A stretch of 7,444 nt of DNA from Bacillota bacterium. GTDB taxonomy: Bacteria > Bacillota > Sulfobacillia > RBS10-35 > JAJYVN01. The notes under the pieces were generated by a model, which was given only the letters and a program-made list of their open reading frames with translations, was not told the origin of the DNA and made no database searches. A program made the translations under genes and the position numbers. The DNA is taken from contig JAJYVN010000145.1 of the NCBI GenBank assembly GCA_021791995.1, positions 1 through 7,444 on the forward strand. Reading direction: 5' to 3'. This document shows positions 1 to 5,702 of this stretch, one piece after another; the first letter of the stretch is position 1, and every line of letters begins with the position of its first letter.

Positions 1-57
1 GTAAACTGTGCGAACAGAGATGCCCAACCGTTTTGCGGCTTGCCCTGTCGAGAGCAT
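1..57 (-). CDS. N-terminus of a MerR/excisionase-like HTH protein, possibly IS607-type TnpA (partial)
   Basis: Reading leftward from an ATG at 57-55, the minus strand encodes 19 residues before the window ends, including TGQAAKRLGISVRTVY. This is the classic MerR/HTH_17 opening: a first helix with AAKRLGIS, then a recognition helix starting VRTVY. The start is supported by a purine-rich SD, AAGGGAA (revcomp of 61-67), three bases before the ATG. An in-frame ATG at 72-70 would add five residues but lacks this spacing. Such domains begin the serine-recombinase transposases of IS607 elements, excisionases and MerR regulators. The tnpB pseudogene at 506 makes an IS607 TnpA attractive. However, IS607 tnpA and tnpB are normally co-directional, whereas here they diverge and are about 450 bases apart. 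The catalytic domain lies outside the window, so the protein class cannot be decided. Confidence 0.6.
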   Translation of the reverse strand, partial: MLSTGQAAKRLGISVRTVY

Positions 58-505
58 CTGTTCCCTTATCATAGGGTCATCATCCGATCACCGGCGCGTA
101 ATGTCAAGCGTCGATGTCTACTCCAACCCGAACGAAAACATGCACCGTTCAGCAGGAGAATGGGCGCGCAGTCGTCGAAGAGGATTAGTTCTGCGGCGTT
201 AGTGCAAGGAGTAGCACGGCCCGCTACCAGCGGGACGATGGCGGTGCAAGTCCGACCACGTCGCTCCAACAGGTTCTGATGACAGCGCCTCGCGCCGCGA
301 AAGCCCACCTCTTTCGGGGTTGAGCGCGCTACCGCGCATCCAACCTAAGCGAAGTTCTTTGCCAATTGGGTAGGTGTAGCGGCAGACAGCGCCAAAAGTC
401 TCTCGGATCGATGGCCAAAGACACGCGACGCAAGCCCCTGCCATTCGGTTTGGGGATAAGCTGCTTTGCTGATTGTTTCGCGTTGTATGTAGTATCAGGC
501 AGAGC
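58..505. other. Non-coding or unassigned stretch between the HTH gene and tnpB
   Basis: No reading frame here resembles a protein family I know. Short ORFs on both strands overlap one another and have unconvincing composition. The left end holds the 5' leader of the divergent HTH gene. The middle (195-340) is rich in hairpins and is listed separately. The right part (about 340-505) should contain whatever drove the tnpB remnant, but I see no good -35/-10 pair. Confidence 0.4.
195..340 (+). ncRNA. Hairpin-rich candidate structured RNA or transposon-end region
   Basis: Four short hairpins lie within about 140 bases. They are GTGC/GCAC (202-205 with 214-217), CCCGCT/AGCGGG with a 3-nt loop (220-225 with 229-234), GAAAG/CTTTC (299-303 with 311-315) and GCGCG/CGCGC with a 4-nt loop (324-328 with 333-337). 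The GGTGCAAGTCC segment at 242-252 resembles text found in the 5' domains of several large RNAs, including group II introns. The GAAAGCCC...CTTTCGGGG part resembles the end hairpins that follow tnpB genes. No intron-encoded protein or complete tnpB 3' end is visible, so the class is unknown. The strand is assumed from neighbouring tnpB. Confidence 0.2.
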
Positions 506-1231
506 GTGGAGCGGACTGCGTACAAGTACCGTGTCTACCCTACAGGGGATCAGTCGCGCGAGCTGGCGCAGACCTTCGGACGCGTCCAATACGTATATAA
601 CGGGGCGCTTGCGCTGCGAACCCAAGCATGGTTCGAACACCACGAGCGCATCGACGACGCAGAAACGGATCGGCTGTTGGTGCGGAGAGAGGTGCCCGGA
701 GAAGTCCTGTCTGGCCGAGGTCTGCTGCGTGCCAATGCACAAGGCCCTGCGGCATCGGAATGCGGCCTTCGTGAACCTCTTCGCGGGTCGAGCCCAGTAC
801 CCGTTTCCACCGCAAGCATGATCGACAGAGCGCCACATACCGCATCGGTGGCTTCCAGTGGTAAGGACGGAAACCGCACGCTCACCCAGATGAACGCGCG
901 GCTCGACATTCGTTGGACGCGGCCCGCCGGTGCGGAACCAACCAGCGTCACGGTTAGAGACGACCCCGCCGGCCGTTCCTTCGTCTCCTTCTCGACCGAA
1001 GAGGATGTTGCCCGATTGCCCGAGGTCAACGCGAGCGTTGGCCTCGACCTCGGGTTAGGTGATACCGTCGTTCGGAGCACAGAGGAGAAGGTGGGAAACG
1101 GACGCTTTCTCGGCCGGGACGAGAAGCGGTTCGATCGGGCGCAACGGAGTCTGGCCCGCAAGCAGAAGGGCCCGCGCAACCGTACCATGGTGCGGCGCAA
1201 GGTCGCCCGCATCCATGCCCGCATCGCGGAC
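506..1231 (+). pseudogene. tnpB: TnpB (IS605/IS607-family RNA-guided nuclease) pseudogene, frameshifted and 3'-truncated
   Basis: TnpB proteins are transposon-encoded, RNA-guided RuvC-like nucleases. The remnant begins at GTG 506 with ERTAYKYRVYPT, the typical TnpB N-terminus, followed by GRVQYVYNGAL (the helix-turn-helix region). The similarity then moves between frames. CLAEVCCVPMHKALRH is in frame 3 from 711, after a change somewhere in 690-710. FHRKHDRQSATYRIGGFQW is in frame 1 from 805. KDGNRTLTQ onward is in frame 2 from 863, after one extra T at 862. The RuvC-I motif SVGLDLGLGD is intact, with its Asp codon at 1046-1048. Similarity stops after RKVARIHARIAD, near 1231. The RuvC-II Glu, the zinc finger, the RuvC-III Asp and the 3' guide-RNA region are all missing, so it cannot make an active nuclease. 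The in-frame run-on to 2821 is accidental. Confidence 0.85.
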
Positions 1232-1552
1232 TACATCCATCGCTATTCGGTCTTCCAGCACCCAGGACCAAACACCCAGGGCTCCAAACGTGTCCGCGAC
1301 CGAATGGATCCCGACGTGCACCAGCACCCGATCAATCTCACCCCCGCGGCTATCGGAAACCGACGATTGCAACCACGGAGTTTCTCGTTCCGGACGGAAG
1401 TCTTCTCCCGCGACGACAGCGTGTCCGCACCGCCATCCGCCATGGTTGTTGCGGATCCCGATTCCCTCGCTCCCTCGTCACCCCCCCGATCCCGGCCCAA
1501 GCTTTGTTGGGCCCTGCCGTCCCCTCGTAGTACCGTTCCAGGAGGGAGCGTC
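1232..1552. other. Unassigned DNA between the tnpB break and the GH99-like gene
   Basis: The sequence departs abruptly from TnpB at about 1231. It remains open in the tnpB frame, but the translation (rich in P, R and S) matches nothing I recognise. The minus strand is also open (1372 to 1055) and includes the segment VLVHVGIHSVADTFGALGVW, which looks more protein-like but has no visible family or SD support. Near the right end is a perfect 7-bp hairpin, GGCCCAA/TTGGGCC (1494-1500 with 1507-1513), without a T-run. A strong SD, GGAGGG, lies at 1541-1546. Confidence 0.4.
1494..1513. repeat. Perfect 7-bp hairpin in the leader of the GH99-like gene
   Basis: GGCCCAA and TTGGGCC flank a 6-base loop (GCTTTG). 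The hairpin is about 90-110 bases upstream of the probable start and just before the GGAGGG SD at 1541. No T-tract follows on either strand, so an ordinary intrinsic terminator is unlikely. It may be a leader structure or the end of an older insertion. Confidence 0.35.
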
Positions 1553-1600
1553 GTGCCCGGCGAATCGCTCTTCGATAAGGAATACGGCGCAGGTGATGGC

Positions 1601-2821
1601 ATGATGTGGAAGGCTCCCCAGACTCGACGACAGGTGCTCCGAGCCATGGGCGCCTTAGCGGTCGCCCCTCTCCTCGAGGGGTGCGCGCTCGGGCTGTCTC
1701 CCAATACCCGTCCTTTGGTTGCGATGGAGTACGAGACTTGGTTCACCTGCGCAGTGGGCGGCGCACCAACCACCGGCTCCATTATGAGTCAAGCCGTGAC
1801 CAAGGAACGTGCCATCCAGGTGGCAAGTGGCAAAGCGCTCCCTGGAGTGACGGGTCTTGAACTGGCCACCATGTCCGGCGACGTCGAAAACCAGTGCGCC
1901 ATCCGTCCTGCGCGTGGTTGGAAGACCCGTGAAGCCACACCTATTTTGGGCACGTACGACTCAGCAAATCCAACGGTCATCCGGCAACATGCCCAATGGC
2001 TGGCAGGTGCGGGCGTGGATTTCCTTCTGATTGATTGGAGCAACAATCTCGGCACCAACTGGGGCAATGGCGTGGCACTTGGCATCATGTCCGCCACCTA
2101 TGCCCTCGCCACGACGTACCGAACACTGCACCACAGGCCCAAATTTGCCCTACTTCTCGGATTGGATGAAAACACGGTTGGCACATCTACGTTTTTGGAA
2201 CAAGTGGAAATGATATGGAACCTCTTCATCCAATCGGATCTTCGCCCACTCTACCAGGACTTCCTCGGCAAACCGCTGTTGGGCATATTTACTGGTCCCC
2301 GCTCCACACCGCCGCCAGACTGGAATGATCCCCGCTTCTCCATACGCTGGGTGAATGGCTTCGACGAGACGACCCATGGGAACGAACTGGGGTACTGGTC
2401 CTGGATCGACCGTGTCCCTCAGGTGACATACCGTCGGGTAACCGGACCCAAAGGCATTCAGTCGCTGGCCGAGGCGGTAACGGTCGCCGTTGGGTATCCG
2501 GGCACAGGAAACACCGCAGTCGACTGGGGCGGCAACGAGGGTGCGCGTGACCATGGCCAAACATACATTGACCAGTGGCAGACCGCATTTCGGGCACGGC
2601 CAGAGGTCGTGCTGCTCTGCCAATGGAATGAATTTGCCCAACCGGACCAATGGAGTGTCGAGTTGAGCAATGATATGGAGCCAACCGCTCTGAATGGATA
2701 CGGCGCAAATGGCAACGGTGGCTGGGGAACCTACTATCTGGATCTCACCAAGACAATGGTCGAAGCCTTTAAAGCAGGGCGACCCCAACCCACGGTCAAA
2801 CTGGATCTTCGTATGCCCTGA
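1601..2821 (+). CDS. Exported GH99/GH71-like (WbsX-like) TIM-barrel lipoprotein
   Basis: From ATG 1601 this gives 406 residues. The N-terminus has a twin-arginine signal (TRRQVLRAMGALAVAPLL, residues 8-25) followed by a lipobox ending in Cys28 (LLEGC), so the protein is probably exported folded by Tat and anchored as a lipoprotein. The mature part has marks of the GH99/GH71/WbsX barrel group: a strand plus acidic end GVDFLLIDWSNN (138-149), and near the C-terminus VVLLCQWNEF (336-345) followed by an Asp-Met-Glu-Pro (358-361), matching the WNEW...EP pattern. GH99 enzymes act on alpha-mannosides; the substrate here cannot be inferred. Start choice is open: AGGTGAT at 1591-1597 supports ATG 1601 or 1604, but GTG 1553, six bases after GGAGGG (1541-1546), is also good and adds 16 residues. 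The frame is also open upstream into the tnpB remnant, which should not be fused to this gene. It appears intact and ends in TGA. Confidence 0.8.
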   Translation: MMWKAPQTRRQVLRAMGALAVAPLLEGCALGLSPNTRPLVAMEYETWFTCAVGGAPTTGSIMSQAVTKERAIQVASGKALPGVTGLELATMSGDVENQCAIRPARGWKTREATPILGTYDSANPTVIRQHAQWLAGAGVDFLLIDWSNNLGTNWGNGVALGIMSATYALATTYRTLHHRPKFALLLGLDENTVGTSTFLEQVEMIWNLFIQSDLRPLYQDFLGKPLLGIFTGPRSTPPPDWNDPRFSIRWVNGFDETTHGNELGYWSWIDRVPQVTYRRVTGPKGIQSLAEAVTVAVGYPGTGNTAVDWGGNEGARDHGQTYIDQWQTAFRARPEVVLLCQWNEFAQPDQWSVELSNDMEPTALNGYGANGNGGWGTYYLDLTKTMVEAFKAGRPQPTVKLDLRMP

Positions 2822-2832
2822 AGCCAACCACA

Positions 2833-2853
2833 AAGCGGGGAACGGCACCGCTT
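2833..2853 (+). terminator. Weak hairpin after the GH99-like gene, possible terminator
   Basis: AAGCGG (2833-2838) and CCGCTT (2848-2853) form a 6-bp stem with a 9-base loop, starting 12 bases after the GH99-like stop codon. The position suits a terminator, but no run of T follows, so the call is weak. Confidence 0.25.
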
Positions 2854-2890
2854 GATCGGAAAATCGCAGCCCCACTGTCTTTGGCGCAAA

Positions 2891-2915
2891 CGGGCGCACC
2901 GCAAAGTTGTGGGAT
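2891..2915 (+). repeat. Left terminal inverted repeat of the ISKra4-like element
   Basis: This 25-base segment matches the reverse complement of 4469-4493 with three mismatches, all purine transitions (G/A, G/A and A/G). It lies about 140-165 bases before the transposase start, as expected for an IS end. Confidence 0.8.
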
Positions 2916-2990
2916 ATTGCGGGACCCATACATTCCGGTGCCCATATAGTTTGGCATGCGAACCAGGAATTGGGGTCCGGGATAGAAAAG

Positions 2991-3049
2991 CTCCTCCACC
3001 GAGCCTGACCGCCTTGGCTGGGTAGTCCGTCAGGCCGAAAGTGGAGGGG
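2991..3049 (+). promoter_or_regulatory. Leader hairpin that masks the transposase ribosome binding site
   Basis: CTCCTCCAC (2991-2999) can pair with GTGGAGGGG (3041-3049), nine pairs including one G-U. Inside, GCCTGAC (3003-3009) pairs with GTCAGGC (3029-3035), seven perfect pairs. The outer 3' arm contains the GGAGGGG SD (3043-3049) that sits six bases before TTG 3056. A transcript entering from outside the element would fold and hide the SD, while one starting inside the left arm would leave it free. This is the known logic of fold-back control in IS10 and IS200. The pairing is directly visible; the function is inferred. Confidence 0.55.
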
Positions 3050-3055
3050 TCATCG

Positions 3056-4469
3056 TTGATTGTAACGGGTTCGGGCGCCAGCGTGAACATGGAAGGCAGC
3101 GACGAACAGTCTCGGGAAGCGGTCATCCGTGAAGTGGGGGACATCCTCCGGGCGTCGCTGGAACGGATGGCTGACGAGATCCGGGACTTGGCGGGTGTGG
3201 AGCGATACGTGCAGGGCATGTTGCGCAGGGTCGGGTCGGTCACGGTGAACCGGTTGGCGGCGTGGCGAGCGCAAGCGGCTGAACGACCGGACTGCCCCCG
3301 GTGTGGACGGCCGATGGAGGTCAGAAACCGCCGGGCGCGTCGGTACGTAGGATTGGTGGGGGATGTGGAGATCCAGCGTACGGAATACGGGTGCCGGACG
3401 TGCGGCGAGGGGGTGGTCCCCGAGGATCCCATCCTGGAGCTCGGGCCGGGTTGCCTTTCGCCCGAATTGACACGGGTGGTGACCGGTGCCTGCGCGGAGA
3501 TCCCGTCGTTCGAGCGGGCGGCCGCCATGATCCGTAAGACACTGGGCGTGTCCCTCACCGCCGCCACGGCGGCCCGCGCCACCGAGGCGATCGGCGCCGT
3601 CGTGGAACAAGAGATGCAAGAGGACATGGCGGAGGGGATCCCACCGACGCCAGAGGCGGAACAGGGGCCCTTGGTGCTCATGGTTGGCATGGATACGACC
3701 AAGGCCCACGCCGGGGGACAATGGCGGGACGTCAAGGTGGCCGTGGTCGCGCCTCTGGGCCCAGAGGTCGTCACAAATCCCGAGACCGGTCGGGGAACGT
3801 TGCGCCTGGGGCCGCGGACATACGGCGCGGGGATCGAGGACGCCGATCGTTTCTATGATCGAGTGATGGTCCTCGCGCAACGCGCCGGCTGGCATCCCAC
3901 CCGCTCCCTCAAGGTGGTCCTGCTCGGAGACGGCGGGCCGTGGATCTGGGCCCGCGCCGACCGATTCCGCGCCGAAGGCATCGAAGGGATCGCGATCCTG
4001 GATCTTTACCATGCCCGAGAGCACATCTGAGAGGTGGCGCATGCGGTCCTGGGCACCGATGTCCGGGGCCACCAATGGGCCGATACGACGGCCCAGGCGA
4101 TCCTCACCGGCGGCGCCGAGGCCGCCCTCTCCGTCCTTACCCCTCGCGGAGAGACCCAGTGCGCACAACTCCGACGTGCCATCGAGTACTTTCACCACCA
4201 ACGCCGACCGGATGCACTACGCCGCCTACCTCGCGCAGGCTCTTCCCCTCGGATCGGGCGTCGTCGAGCCCGCCTGCCGTCTGGTCTGCGGTCTACGCTG
4301 CAAGGGGCCCGGTATGCGCTGGAGCCTCTCCGGTGTCCAATCGGTCCTCTCCCTGCGTGCCGAACGTCTCTCCCAACCTGCATGCTGGGCACACCTCTCG
4401 GCCCGTGCCCCGCATATGCGCCGCCCCCGCGTCGCCACCCTCACCAAAGGGGGCACTCACGCCGGGTAA
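3056..4469 (+). pseudogene. ISKra4-family DDE transposase, disrupted by a nonsense codon and a frameshift
   Basis: The best start is TTG 3056, six bases after GGAGGGG; GTG 3041 and ATG 3089 are in-frame alternatives. The restored protein would be about 470 residues, normal for the family. The order is: a helical N-terminal region; a zinc ribbon with CPRC (Cys80, Cys83) and CRTC (Cys113, Cys116); a first catalytic Asp in VGMDTTKAH (Asp213); a second in LLGDGGPWIW (Asp292); then the DLYHAREH motif. At 4028-4030 a TGA stands where a Trp (TGG) is expected between HI and EVAHAVLG, which continues in the same frame. At 4190-4192 the run TTT has one T too many; removing it turns EYFHHQ into EYFTTNADRMHYAAY, and the last part continues in frame 3 with GSGVVEPACR (catalytic Glu at 4266-4268) and GMRWSLSG. 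All three DDE residues survive, so decay is recent, but the first product ends before the Glu and should be inactive. Confidence 0.88.
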
Positions 4470-4493
4470 CCCCACAATTTTGCGGTGTGCCCG
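4469..4493 (-). repeat. Right terminal inverted repeat of the ISKra4-like element
   Basis: Inverted partner of 2891-2915 with 22 of 25 bases matching. It begins at the last base of the transposase stop codon, so the coding region runs right up to the IS end. Confidence 0.8.
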
Positions 4494-4495
4494 CG

Positions 4496-4507
4496 CAAGC
4501 ATGCTTG
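4496..4507. repeat. 12-bp perfect palindrome beside the IS right end
   Basis: CAAGCATGCTTG is a perfect palindrome two bases outside the right inverted repeat. It could be part of the insertion target or an operator of the downstream gene. No second copy was found near the left end, where only GCGCAA is shared. Confidence 0.3.
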
Positions 4508-4512
4508 GGTTG

Positions 4513-4541
4513 TAAGGAGGTGATGCCATAGTATGTTGTGA
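4513..4541 (+). promoter_or_regulatory. Perfect Shine-Dalgarno followed by a two-codon ORF
   Basis: TAAGGAGGTGAT (4513-4524) is fully complementary to the usual 16S rRNA 3' tail, an unusually strong ribosome site. The first ATG in range (4533) opens ATG TTG TGA and stops at 4539-4541. The same frame then runs without a break into the DUF1906-like gene. Either codon 3 carries a nonsense mutation at the true start of that gene, or this is a minimal upstream ORF that tunes downstream initiation. Confidence 0.45.
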
Positions 4542-4610
4542 GTTTCGGAAATGGTCAGGTGCGGAAGGGCGTTATGTTGGAGTATAGCAATCGGAAAGGA
4601 TCTGAGAGCC

Positions 4611-5225
4611 GTGTCATTTAGTTTATCGTGCTATGGCAGCGCGAAGACGGGAAATGGGATTGACACTGATCAGGTAGTCTCAGCCGCGGGCGCATCGACG
4701 CTCGCCTATGACGGTGTCGAATGGGTCGGTAGGTATATAGAGGCTCTCACGCCCGCTGAAATACAGAACATCCACAATGCTGGGATGAAGGTCGTGCTCT
4801 TGTTCTCGAAGTTCACCGGAACTTACTGGTACTCCAACCAGGAACCGTCTCCGTGCGGTACCGGGAACTGTTTGGCGACGTCGGGCACGTTGAACTGGAC
4901 GTCGGCCAACGGTGCAAGTGACGCAACGTACGCATTGAGCCTGGTGGCAAACCTTGGCGTCTCTCCTTCTCCCAATATTGTGGTGTACAACGACATTGAT
5001 GAGTGTCAGTCAATTGCATCGTCAAGCATGACGGGTCAGATTGTCAGCGATGCCGTGGCCTATCTTAGCGCGTGGGGTGCTGGGCTGTCGCAAGGCGGTT
5101 GGGGAGTTGGTGTTTATTCGCACTCGACAGACCTGACGGTTTTGCACAACAACAGTGCCACCATTAAAGGATGGCCATTTGGGACAATTTCGCTGTCGCC
5201 GCAAGGGGGAGAGGCCATCACGTAA
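4611..5225 (+). CDS. DUF1906-type glycoside-hydrolase-like protein, probably truncated by a stop
   Basis: From GTG 4611 this encodes 204 residues. The core is typical of the DUF1906 glycoside-hydrolase-like TIM barrel: GNGIDTDQVVSAAG (14-27), then GVEWVGRYIEALTPAEI (35-51), NAGMKVVLLFSKF (56-68), a Cys-bearing loop (PCGTGNC, 81-87), VVYNDIDECQ (124-133) and WGVGVYSHSTDLTVLH (164-179). Family members are usually secreted or wall-associated and are thought to act on cell-wall or other glycans; activity is unproven here. GTG 4611 is preferred because GGAAAGGA ends ten bases upstream. ATG 4551 adds 20 residues with no SD, and ATG 4533 has the strong SD but is followed by a stop. No clear signal peptide is visible. 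The C-terminal strand expected after IKGW is missing before the TAA at 5223-5225; see the tail entry. It may be a pseudogene. Confidence 0.65.
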   Translation: MSFSLSCYGSAKTGNGIDTDQVVSAAGASTLAYDGVEWVGRYIEALTPAEIQNIHNAGMKVVLLFSKFTGTYWYSNQEPSPCGTGNCLATSGTLNWTSANGASDATYALSLVANLGVSPSPNIVVYNDIDECQSIASSSMTGQIVSDAVAYLSAWGAGLSQGGWGVGVYSHSTDLTVLHNNSATIKGWPFGTISLSPQGGEAIT

Positions 5226-5333
5226 TGGAAGTGCAGTTATGGAACGAAGATGTGCGCTCCAAACATCTCGTGTTCGTGTTTCGGGCCGCTTGATCAAGAC
5301 ACGCGAAATTACAGCAATTACGGTGGGTTCTAG
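5226..5333 (+). pseudogene. In-frame C-terminal remnant of the DUF1906-like gene behind a TAA
   Basis: The reading frame continues after the TAA at 5223-5225 for 35 codons to a TAG at 5331-5333. The peptide starts WKCSYGTKMC and contains GPLDQDTRNYSNYGGF. Proteins of this barrel group commonly end with an aromatic-Tyr strand (like WQY) and an Asp-x-Asp or DQD segment, so the tail looks like the natural end of the domain. A single C-to-T change (CAA to TAA) would explain the stop. The family match is by eye. Confidence 0.45.
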
Positions 5334-5340
5334 ACTAGAA
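5328..5340. repeat. 13-bp palindrome over the downstream TAG
   Basis: TTCTAG and CTAGAA flank a single A. The palindrome overlaps the stop of the DUF1906 tail. It is short and may be chance or a protein-binding site. Confidence 0.2.
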
Positions 5341-5349
5341 TAAGGAAAG

Positions 5350-5388
5350 GAGCGGCAGCCGAGAGAGTACTGCTCTTTGCCGCCGCTC
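5350..5388. terminator. Hairpin downstream of the DUF1906-like gene, possible terminator
   Basis: GAGCGGC (5350-5356) pairs perfectly with GCCGCTC (5382-5388), and within the loop AGAG can pair with CTCT. It begins 16 bases after the downstream TAG. No T-run follows on the plus strand, so termination is possible but not clear. Confidence 0.3.
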
Positions 5389-5474
5389 ATTCCATTGAGG
5401 TAAGCGCGGCGTGGTCCAAGGGATTCGTGGTACACGTCGGCGTAATTGATGGCATGATGTCGGCCCGCTGGTGG

Positions 5475-5496
5475 GCCTTAGCCCAGCCTTAGCCCA
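5475..5496. repeat. 11-bp tandem repeat, two copies
   Basis: GCCTTAGCCCA occurs twice head to tail (5475-5485 and 5486-5496) with no mismatch. The first copy overlaps the 3' arm of a GGCCC/GGGCC hairpin. Confidence 0.6.
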
Positions 5497-5505
5497 AGTC
5501 TGAGA

Positions 5506-5520
5506 ATGGCGGGCCGCCAT
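5506..5520. repeat. 15-base odd palindrome
   Basis: ATGGCGG and CCGCCAT flank a single G. It overlaps the ATG of the small ORF at 5519, so it could act as an operator or as a hairpin over that start, but nothing else supports a role. Confidence 0.3.
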
Positions 5521-5683
5521 GGCAAACGCCGAACCGGACTGGCCTCGGCAAGGGCATAGCGTGCTTGCACGCGTCTCCGTCTCCGGGCTCGCCCAGTATT
5601 CCCAGTTGACCCCCTTGCTCGGACAAACCCACGCGCTGCGGACTGACCCGCCAGGAGATAGATCTCTGCGGAGGTGTGAATAG
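5519..5683 (+). CDS. Small unrecognised ORF, doubtful
   Basis: ATG 5519 opens 54 codons ending in TAG 5681-5683. The peptide contains GHSVLARVSVSGLAQYSQL and GQTHALRTDPPGDRSLRR, which reads more like protein than the other frames here, but I do not recognise a family and there is no SD before the ATG. It may be a fragment of a lost gene, such as a transposase N-terminus, or chance. Confidence 0.15.
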   Translation: MANAEPDWPRQGHSVLARVSVSGLAQYSQLTPLLGQTHALRTDPPGDRSLRRCE

Positions 5684-5702
5684 ATTATGGCTGAGTGCTC
5701 GA

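Larger units (their letters stand above)
2891..4493 (+). mobile_element. ISKra4-like insertion sequence, complete by its ends but with a broken transposase
   Basis: Imperfect inverted repeats of 25 bases (22 matches) lie at 2891-2915 and, inverted, at 4469-4493; both contain CACCGCAAA and TTGTGGG. They enclose about 1.6 kb with a single transposase gene and a 160-base leader, a normal layout for this family. A possible target duplication, GCGCAA, occurs at 2884-2889 and 4493-4498. It overlaps the outer edge of the right repeat and leaves the two ends out of register, so the exact boundaries are uncertain by a few bases. The copy sits between two glycosidase-like genes pointing the same way. 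Family assignment rests on the transposase (DLYHAREH, GSGVVE, GMRWS motifs). Confidence 0.8.

Noticed and set aside
235..275. Cobalamin riboswitch suggested by the GGTGCAAGTCC text
   Set aside because: The rest of the B12-box and the flanking conserved segments are not present, and no cobalamin or transport gene follows.
2734..3774. Minus-strand ORF (346 codons) crossing the IS left end
   Set aside because: It spans the end of the GH99-like gene, the IS boundary and the transposase, which no real gene would do; low-complexity S, T, R and P composition.
4028..4030. TGA recoded as Trp or selenocysteine in the transposase
   Set aside because: The gene also has a frameshift and TGA is used as a normal stop at 2819-2821; no SECIS-like hairpin was evident. 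Plain decay is simpler.
3050..4201. Long minus-strand ORF (383 codons) opposite the transposase
   Set aside because: It is antisense to a gene with clear zinc-ribbon and DDE motifs; high GC keeps the reverse frames open, and its composition has no family signature.
4011..4469. Separate small gene in frame 3 after the transposase TGA
   Set aside because: Its second half is the C-terminal part of the transposase displaced by the extra T at 4190-4192, and its first half is out-of-frame translation.
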